A stretch of DNA of 64,000 nucleotides from Pontibacillus sp. HMF3514. GTDB lineage: Bacteria > Bacillota > Bacilli > Bacillales > BH030062. The position numbers and the translations under genes were made by a program. Every line of letters begins with the position of its first letter. The stretch's first letter is position 1. Below, one piece after another: positions 56,560 through 64,000 of the stretch. The DNA lies in the NCBI RefSeq assembly GCF_009858175.1, contig NZ_CP047393.1, positions 1 to 64,000 on the forward strand. Reading direction: 5' to 3'. The notes under the pieces were generated by a model. That model made no database searches and was not told where the DNA came from. It was given only the letters and a program-made list of their open reading frames with translations.

Positions 56560-57428
56560 ATATCCAAAAAAGCTATCAAAACCAAAATCAAGATATAGGG
56601 GAGCTCTATATAGTGCCTACACCCATAGGGAATTTAGAAGATATAACGTATAGAGCATTAAAAACGTTAGAAAATGCGGATATGATTGCCGCTGAAGATA
56701 CCCGCCAAACGAAGAAGTTGATGAGTCATTTTGAACTTCATACTCCATTAGTCAGTTATCATGAGCACAACAAATTAGGAAAGGAAAGTTATTTAATCGA
56801 GGAGATCCAATCTGGTAAAACGCTAGCGGTTGTAAGTGATGCAGGAATGCCGGGTGTTTCAGATCCAGGGTTCGAACTTGTTAATCGTGCAATCCAAGAA
56901 GGAATACATGTGATTGTTCTCCCAGGTGCGAATGCAGCACTTTGTGCATTAGTTGGCTCAGGATTAAACACAGACCGTTTTTATTTTCACGGGTTTTTAC
57001 CTCGTAAGAAGAAAGAACGAAAAGAAGAGTTAGAAGGGTTATATCGCATGACCTCGACGATAATTTTTTATGAATCTCCCCATCGTCTCAAGGAAGTTGT
57101 AAAGAGCATTCACGAAGTAATGGGAAATAGACAGATGGCAATAGCTCGTGAGCTTACGAAGAAATATGAAGAATATGTGCGTGGTAGCGCAGATGAGATT
57201 GTGGAATGGGTACAACAAAATGAGATCCGTGGAGAGTTCTGTATAATTGTTGAAGGTAGTGAAGAAAGTGAACCACAAGATGAGGAATTGTGGTGGACAG
57301 CTTTCTCATTAATTGAGCATGTCGAACATTATATAGATGAAGGAAAATCCTCTAAAGATGCGATCAAACAAGTAGCGAGAGATAGAAAAAAGCCTAAAAG
57401 AGAAGTGTATCAAGCATATCACACTTGA
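56556..57428 (+). CDS. rsmI: 16S rRNA (cytidine(1402)-2'-O)-methyltransferase RsmI
   Basis: RsmI methylates the ribose of C1402 in the decoding centre. The 290 residues have the tetrapyrrole-methylase fold: YIVPTPIGNLEDITYRA, AAEDTRQTKKLM, VVSDAGMPGVSDPG and LPGANAALCALVGSGL. It overlaps yazA by 4 bases. A bidirectional terminator shared with abrB follows. Confidence 0.95.
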   Translation: MNIQKSYQNQNQDIGELYIVPTPIGNLEDITYRALKTLENADMIAAEDTRQTKKLMSHFELHTPLVSYHEHNKLGKESYLIEEIQSGKTLAVVSDAGMPGVSDPGFELVNRAIQEGIHVIVLPGANAALCALVGSGLNTDRFYFHGFLPRKKKERKEELEGLYRMTSTIIFYESPHRLKEVVKSIHEVMGNRQMAIARELTKKYEEYVRGSADEIVEWVQQNEIRGEFCIIVEGSEESEPQDEELWWTAFSLIEHVEHYIDEGKSSKDAIKQVARDRKKPKREVYQAYHT

Positions 57429-57441
57429 TCATGACAAAAAT

Positions 57442-57469
57442 AAAACCCTCGCTATTTAGCGAGGGTTTT
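57442..57469. terminator. Bidirectional terminator between rsmI and abrB
   Basis: AAAACCCTCGC and GCGAGGGTTTT form an 11-bp perfect stem; A/T tracts lie on both sides. Confidence 0.92.
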
Positions 57470-57489
57470 GTCGTCTCTTTTATCTCTTT

Positions 57490-57777
57490 TTATTTTTCTA
57501 CTTTGTTTAGGCTGTTTTGGATCTCGTTCATTAGCTCTTTAGCACCTTCTGGGCTAAGAACTAGGTTGCCATTTGCAAGGCTCATGTTTTGATCGGATAC
57601 TTCACCAGTAACATGGCAAGTCATGTTAGGCTTGTACTTCTTAAGAACGATTTGATCATCGTCTACATAGATTTCTAGAGCATCCTTTTCATTAATTCCT
57701 AGAGTACGGCGTAATTCGATTGGAATCACCACTCGTCCTAGTTCGTCAACCTTACGTACAATTCCTATAGATTTCAT
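57490..57777 (-). CDS. abrB: Transition-state regulator AbrB
   Basis: AbrB represses many stationary-phase genes during growth. The 95-residue product has the N-terminal swapped-hairpin DNA-binding domain (MKSIGIVRKVDELGRVVIPIELRRTLGI) and the C-terminal multimerisation part, including the Cys in MTCHVTGEVSD. RBS GAGAGGAG precedes the ATG. Its promoter region carries two Spo0A boxes one helical turn apart, so Spo0A~P should switch it off at the start of sporulation, as in B. subtilis. Confidence 0.97.
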   Translation of the reverse strand: MKSIGIVRKVDELGRVVIPIELRRTLGINEKDALEIYVDDDQIVLKKYKPNMTCHVTGEVSDQNMSLANGNLVLSPEGAKELMNEIQNSLNKVEK

Positions 57778-57816
57778 AAATTGTAACTCCTCTCACTCAA
57801 ATATTTTTTCTCTTTA

Positions 57817-57875
57817 TTCGTCATGATTCGACATTCTATACCTCATATAGTAGCAATCATTCCAGTGGCTGTCAA
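57817..57875 (-). promoter_or_regulatory. abrB promoter with tandem Spo0A boxes
   Basis: On the minus strand, -35 TTGACA (57870-57875) and -10 TACTAT (57847-57852) are 17 bases apart; transcription would start near 57840. Just downstream are TGTCGAA (57827-57833) and TGACGAA (57817-57823), 10 bases apart. This copies the arrangement by which Spo0A~P represses abrB in B. subtilis. Confidence 0.9.
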
Positions 57876-57879
57876 TTCT

Positions 57880-60325
<2,446 letters not shown>

Positions 60326-60333
60326 TTTAACAT

Positions 60334-60366
60334 TAAGAGGAGCTTCTTAAAGGAGCTTCTCTTTTT
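60334..60366 (+). terminator. Rho-independent terminator after metS
   Basis: AAGAG-G-AGCT pairs with AGCT-T-CTCTT around a 9-base loop, followed by six Ts. Confidence 0.75.
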
Positions 60367-60431
60367 TGCATTTAGTGTTTATTCAGTTAAATGGCAGTTA
60401 TGTTGAATTAGGAATTCAGTGAGAGAGAGGC

Positions 60432-60603
60432 GGTTCCGTTGCTATTGTGGAGTGCGGCGGGCTTGGGAACGGGTTGCTTTCCCCGGACGAACGATCGAGC
60501 CTCCTCATCCGCTACGCTTCTTGCGGGGTCTCGCTCGCCCGTTTTTCCGGAGTAGTCAACCAGTTCCCAAGCCCACCTTAGCCGAATGGTGATGAACGGA
60601 ATC
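60432..60603. repeat. Family B palindromic repeat, full copy
   Basis: This is a 172-base element in the 879-base gap between metS and tatD. It starts GGTTCCGTTGC, has arms GGGCTTGGGAACGGGTTG and CAACCAGTTCCCAAGCCC, the core CTTTCCCCGGACGAACGATC and GCGGGGTCTCGCTCGCCC, and ends AACGGAATC. It matches 35595-35764 in inverse orientation. Paired changes in the arms (CTTGGGAAC with GTTCCCAAG here, CTGTGGAAC with GTTCCACAG there) suggest the fold is kept. Confidence 0.88.
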
Positions 60604-60784
60604 GCAGCGATATTGTGAAGGCGATGCTTACGGACATTCATTCCGTTATTTGCTTCAAATCACCTTGAAAAAGCCCATTTTGTCACAAATAAGGTACTAT
60701 ATGTCCTTAACGACTCTCGAAATGCCTTAAAAGATCAAAATAAAGGAACAGATGTCCGTAAGGTATAGAGCTCACACAACTAGG

Positions 60785-60990
60785 GTCCGTTATTCTCCAT
60801 AAACGCAAAGGGGGGAAGGAAACAGCAAACTCCAGTGGTAGAAAGGGCAGATGAGACCCCACAGAGAACGGAGTGAACGAGGAGGTTCAAAGTAAACAAT
60901 GAAGATCGACTAAGACCGCCACATCGTGTGGCAACGTCGACCTACCCCACGTCGTGTGGGGCAACAGGAGTATTGCCGTTTCACTGAACC
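60785..60990. repeat. Family C palindromic repeat with two inserted hairpins
   Basis: It begins GTCCGTTATTCTCCATAAACG and ends TTGCCGTTTCACTGAAC, matching the reverse complement of the copy at 35316-35474. In the middle, after CGAGGAGGTTC, the family sequence gives way to two small perfect hairpins: GCCACATCGTGTGGC and CCCCACGTCGTGTGGGG (about 60930-60965). The rest of this gap (60604-60784 and 60991-61200) shows no gene. Confidence 0.75.
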
Positions 60991-61204
60991 CCTAGCTCTC
61001 GTAAAAAGCAAAGGACTGCTCTCAACTTATCTTGATTCTAAGTCTACCGTTAAAGAGGGAAAATAATTGAATAAGCGAGTGTTTATTCCTCTGATCAGGA
61101 TCAATAATTACTAACATTCTACCTTTTCCCCATATTTTTTGGGTAGCCTATGGTTAAGTGTTACAATAAAACTAGAAGATATCGCAAAGGAGATCGTACT
61201 AATT

Positions 61205-61975
61205 ATGCTTTTTGATACGCATGTTCACTTAAATGCAAGACAATTCGATGAAGATCGTGAAGAAGTAATCAAACACGCAAAGGAAGCAGGAGTCGATTAC
61301 ATGGTGGTCGTTGGATTTGATCGTGAGACGATACCATTGGCCATTGAAATTGCAGAAGCACATGACAATATATACGCTGCAGTTGGGTGGCACCCAGTAG
61401 ATGCGATTGATATGGAAGAATCGGATTTACAGTGGATTGAAGAATTAAGTTCCCATCCTAAAGTTGTAGCAATAGGTGAAATGGGGCTGGATTACCATTG
61501 GGATAAATCACCTGTGGATGTGCAAAAAGATGTATTCCGTAAGCAAATCCGATTAGCGAAAAAAGTTCAAATGCCTATTATTATTCACAATCGTGAAGCC
61601 ACACAAGATATCGTGGATGTACTAAAAGAGGAAAATGCAGAAGAAGTAGGCGGTATCATGCATTGCTACAGTGGTTCTGTTGAAATCGCTGAAGAATGTG
61701 TAAAGATGAACTTTTATATTTCACTTGGTGGTCCAGTTACGTTCAAAAATGCAAAAAAACCAAAAGAAGTAGCAGAAGCCATCTCGTTAGAGCATATGCT
61801 TGTAGAAACGGATTGTCCGTTTCTTGCACCTCACCCTAATCGAGGAACACGTAATGAACCAGCATATGTAAAATTAGTGGCAGAAAAAGTAGCTGAAATT
61901 AAAGGACTTTCGCTTGAGGAAATTGGACAAAAGACAACAGAAAATGCGTTTAAGTTGTTTAAGCTTGACCAGTAA
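61205..61975 (+). CDS. tatD: TatD-family metal-dependent DNase
   Basis: This 256-residue TIM-barrel hydrolase is of the TatD/YabD family (3'-5' nuclease active on DNA and D-Tyr-tRNA related substrates in some members). Metal ligands appear in FDTHVHLN, the Glu of GEMGLDYHW, His of IIHNREA, His of MHCYSG and Asp of ETDCPFLAPHPNRG. RBS AAAGGAGATCG fits the ATG at 61205. The place between metS and yabE is the same as B. subtilis yabD. Confidence 0.94.
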   Translation: MLFDTHVHLNARQFDEDREEVIKHAKEAGVDYMVVVGFDRETIPLAIEIAEAHDNIYAAVGWHPVDAIDMEESDLQWIEELSSHPKVVAIGEMGLDYHWDKSPVDVQKDVFRKQIRLAKKVQMPIIIHNREATQDIVDVLKEENAEEVGGIMHCYSGSVEIAEECVKMNFYISLGGPVTFKNAKKPKEVAEAISLEHMLVETDCPFLAPHPNRGTRNEPAYVKLVAEKVAEIKGLSLEEIGQKTTENAFKLFKLDQ

Positions 61976-61994
61976 ATAAGCGATATACTAGAAT

Positions 61995-62043
61995 GCGGAA
62001 AAATAATGCAATATATGGTCGGATTTTGTTATTATTTTTCCGT
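61995..62043 (+). terminator. Hairpin after tatD
   Basis: CGGAAAAATAAT and ATTATTTTTCCG are exact 12-base complements about 24 bases apart. There is no pure T run after the stem, so the terminator role is likely but not certain. Confidence 0.6.
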
Positions 62044-62128
62044 ATTATATTTCTCTAGATTTGGTTATATTGGTAAAGGGAGTCAAGCCTTTCAATTGGA
62101 CGTTTTTCCCAATGGTAACGTTTACTTG

Positions 62129-62158
62129 TTGACAGGCTGATTACGCAGTCGTTATAAT
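62129..62158 (+). promoter_or_regulatory. Promoter of yabE
   Basis: TTGACA (62129-62134) and TATAAT (62153-62158) are 18 bases apart, 29 bases before the yabE ATG; both hexamers match the consensus. Confidence 0.85.
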
Positions 62159-62187
62159 ACACTGCGTATGAAAAAGGAGGCAGAAGC

Positions 62188-63348
62188 ATGAAAAGATTAG
62201 TTGTGTTGATCGCTAGTGCTATTGTATTTTTTGCCTTACTTGGAAGCTTAACGTATGAAGCTACTAAAGCTGAAGTAAAGGTTCAAACAGAAAAAGAGAC
62301 AAAATCTGTTCGAACTCATGCAGACACAGTTGGGGAACTGTTAGAAAGTCTTAAAATTAATGTTCAAACTCACGATAAATTATCACACCAACTCGAAGAT
62401 CCAATTACGACAGGAATGAAAATAGACTATCAATCTGCTAAACCAGTAACGGTAACGATTGATGGTCAAGATAAGCAGTACTACACTACAGCAGATACCG
62501 TTAAACAATTCATTGATGAAAAAGAGATAAAAATCAATGAACGTGACAAAGTGTCACACAAAGATAAGGCAAGTATCGAAGCAGGAATGAACATTGAAGT
62601 TCAAAAGGCCTTCCAAGTGGCGCTGAATGACGGTGGGGAAGAAAAGAAAGTATGGACAACAGCCAATACGGTTGGAGAATTCTTAAAACAACAAGAAATA
62701 AGCCTTGGAGAGCTTGATAAACTTAAACGAGACAAACAGGCTAAACTTTCTAAGGAACAAGCTTCTGTCACCATTACACGCATCGAGAAAGTTACCGATG
62801 TCGTGGAAGAACAAGTAGACTATGCTGTTGTAACGCGTAAAGACAGCTCCATGCCAAAGGGCAACAAAAAGGTTGTTCAAAACGGTGAAGAAGGAAAAGT
62901 TGTTAAACATTACGAAGTTACACTTAAGAACGGTGAAGAAGTAGACCGTAAGCTTGTAAAAGAAGAAACGGCAAAAGAAAGTAAACAGAAAATTGTAGCG
63001 GTAGGTACGAAAGTCATTCAACAAAATGTATCCCGTAATAATAACGATAGCGTTCAAAAGACGCTTTATATGGAAGCTACAGCATATACAGCTTTTTGTG
63101 ATGGTTGTAGTGGGATTACGCGTACAGGTATAAACCTTCGTGCTAATCCAGATCGTAAGGTGATCGCTGTTGATCCAAATGTAATTCCATTAGGATCTCG
63201 CGTCTGGGTTGAAGGCTATGGTTATGCAATTGCTGGAGATACAGGTTCAGCGATTCAAGGGAATCGTATTGACTTGTTCGTTCCTTCCAGAAGTGATGCA
63301 TTAAGTTTTGGTCGCAGAAGAGTTCAAGTTAAAGTATTAGGTAATTAA
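62188..63348 (+). CDS. yabE: Cell-wall-binding protein YabE (DUF348, G5 and 3D domains)
   Basis: YabE is an Rpf/Sps-like putative peptidoglycan lytic enzyme. The 386 residues begin with a signal or anchor helix (about 4-22), then three DUF348 repeats (each with a TxADTVxxxL / ANTVGEFL-type motif, about 35-190), a G5 domain (about 195-275), and the C-terminal 3D domain with its three aspartates in AVDPNVIPLGSRV, AGDTGSAI and NRIDLFV. RBS AAGGAGG precedes the ATG. It is monocistronic, with a strong promoter and a terminator before rnmV. Confidence 0.94.
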   Translation: MKRLVVLIASAIVFFALLGSLTYEATKAEVKVQTEKETKSVRTHADTVGELLESLKINVQTHDKLSHQLEDPITTGMKIDYQSAKPVTVTIDGQDKQYYTTADTVKQFIDEKEIKINERDKVSHKDKASIEAGMNIEVQKAFQVALNDGGEEKKVWTTANTVGEFLKQQEISLGELDKLKRDKQAKLSKEQASVTITRIEKVTDVVEEQVDYAVVTRKDSSMPKGNKKVVQNGEEGKVVKHYEVTLKNGEEVDRKLVKEETAKESKQKIVAVGTKVIQQNVSRNNNDSVQKTLYMEATAYTAFCDGCSGITRTGINLRANPDRKVIAVDPNVIPLGSRVWVEGYGYAIAGDTGSAIQGNRIDLFVPSRSDALSFGRRRVQVKVLGN

Positions 63349-63374
63349 GCAGGGGATAATCCTCTGCTTTTTCT
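63347..63374 (+). terminator. Rho-independent terminator after yabE
   Basis: AAGCAGGGG and CCTCTGCTT pair (one mismatch) around a short loop, followed by a T-rich tail. Confidence 0.8.
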
Positions 63375-63518
63375 TTTGTATAAAAAACTTTTTCTTTGTA
63401 AATCTTTTTCCACTTATACAGGCGGTCTTAAACCTCAGATTTGAATGCAAAGATCGTTTTATTTTATGTCACGATCGTGGTATAACTAATCATAGATAAC
63501 AGTTTTGGAGGACATAAT

Positions 63519-64000
63519 TTGAAAATTAAAGAAATCATTGTCGTTGAAGGCAAAGATGATACACAGAATGTGAAACGATCGGTTGAAGCGGATACGCTAG
63601 AAACAAATGGATCAGCCGTGAATGAAGATACATTAGTTCGAATACGTCACGCCCAAGAAAAGCGAGGTGTGATCATTTTTACAGACCCAGATCACCCTGG
63701 GCAACGGATCCGTAATATCGTTTCCCAAGCGGTACCAGGATGCAAGCATGCCTTTTTGCCAAGGCATGAAGCCAAGGCGAAGCATGATAAAGGACTTGGG
63801 GTGGAGCATGCTTCACCAGAAGCTATTCGAGAAGCTTTATCCCATGTATATAGTATGTCAGAGATTGAGAACAGTGACATTACGCAAGAGGATCTTGTGG
63901 AGTATGGTCTTGTTGGAGGAGCAACAGCTAAGCTGCTTAGAGAACAATTAGGCGAAAGGCTGAAAATTGGCTATACAAACGGCAAACAGCTTTATAAACG
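63519..64000 (+). CDS. rnmV: Ribonuclease M5 (partial, cut by window end)
   Basis: RNase M5 matures 5S rRNA in Bacillaceae. The frame opens at TTG 63519 with RBS TTTGGAGGAC and stays open to the window end (160 codons seen of about 185). The Toprim domain starts IKEIIVVEGKDDTQNVKRSVEAD and includes IFTDPDHPGQRIRNIV, both metal-binding motifs. Position after yabE matches B. subtilis. The 3' end and the following ksgA gene are expected just outside. Confidence 0.95.
   Translation, partial: MKIKEIIVVEGKDDTQNVKRSVEADTLETNGSAVNEDTLVRIRHAQEKRGVIIFTDPDHPGQRIRNIVSQAVPGCKHAFLPRHEAKAKHDKGLGVEHASPEAIREALSHVYSMSEIENSDITQEDLVEYGLVGGATAKLLREQLGERLKIGYTNGKQLYK

Noticed and set aside
60408-60641. 77-codon frame on the minus strand after metS
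   Set aside because: It is the reverse strand of a family B repeat.
62110-62124. cre-like TGGTAACGTTTACT upstream of yabE
   Set aside because: It has two mismatches at conserved cre positions and lies upstream of a strong promoter; too weak to call.

Overview
The window starts at the dnaA start codon and runs through the classic origin-proximal gene order of an endospore-forming, low-GC Gram-positive bacterium of the Bacillaceae. The order dnaA-dnaN-yaaA-recF-remB-gyrB-gyrA, yaaC-guaB-dacA-pdxST-serS, dck-dgk, yaaI-tadA-scr-dnaX-ebfC-recR-yaaL-bofA-rrn-csfB and tmk-darA-yaaR-holB-ricT-yabA-yabB-yazA-rsmI-abrB-metS-tatD-yabE-rnmV matches Bacillus subtilis almost gene for gene. bofA, csfB and Spo0A boxes at abrB point to a spore former. 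The 16S sequence and acidic proteins suggest a moderately halophilic genus near Halobacillus or Pontibacillus, but I cannot fix the genus by eye.

Layout. 1-9.3 kb: replication initiation, with an oriC between dnaA and dnaN that shows DnaA boxes, a DnaA-trio-like run and an AT-rich stretch. 9.4-18.3 kb: an HD-GYP protein, yaaC, guaB, dacA, the PLP synthase genes and serS behind a T-box leader. 18.4-21.7 kb: a small VOC protein, a lipoprotein, tRNA-Ser, two deoxynucleoside kinases and tRNA-Arg. 21.8-39.7 kb: an accessory stretch absent at this place in B. subtilis. It holds a BMP-type binding lipoprotein paired with a chemoreceptor, a Tat-exported gluconate-dehydrogenase-like pair, queF and a queuosine-precursor transporter under a preQ1 riboswitch, an AldA-like dehydrogenase, acsA with a perfect cre site, two lysine/ornithine N-monooxygenase paralogues around an NsrR-like regulator that lacks two of three cluster cysteines, a DJ-1/PfpI protein, a DUF3891 protein, a DUF421 protein, and a YaaH remnant reduced to its two LysM domains. 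39.8-49.8 kb: yaaI, tadA, SRP RNA, dnaX-recR, bofA and a full rRNA operon with tandem promoters and no spacer tRNAs. 49.9-64 kb: csfB, a PLP decarboxylase, the tmk-rsmI operon, abrB, metS, tatD, yabE and the start of rnmV, which is cut by the window end.

Non-coding structure is a notable part of this window. Three families of dispersed palindromic repeats occupy intergenic gaps. Family A is at 10.56, 16.6 and 34.45 kb, with a possible relative at 6.63 kb. Family B is at 32.87, 35.6 and 60.43 kb. Family C is at 35.3 and 60.8 kb. One family A copy separates the serS T-box terminator from serS, another supplies the 3' end of yaaC, and a family B copy lies upstream of each monooxygenase gene. No transposase, integrase, phage gene or CRISPR array is visible. 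The best candidates for undescribed biology are the monooxygenase/NsrR-like locus, the lipoprotein-chemoreceptor pair, and the repeat families.
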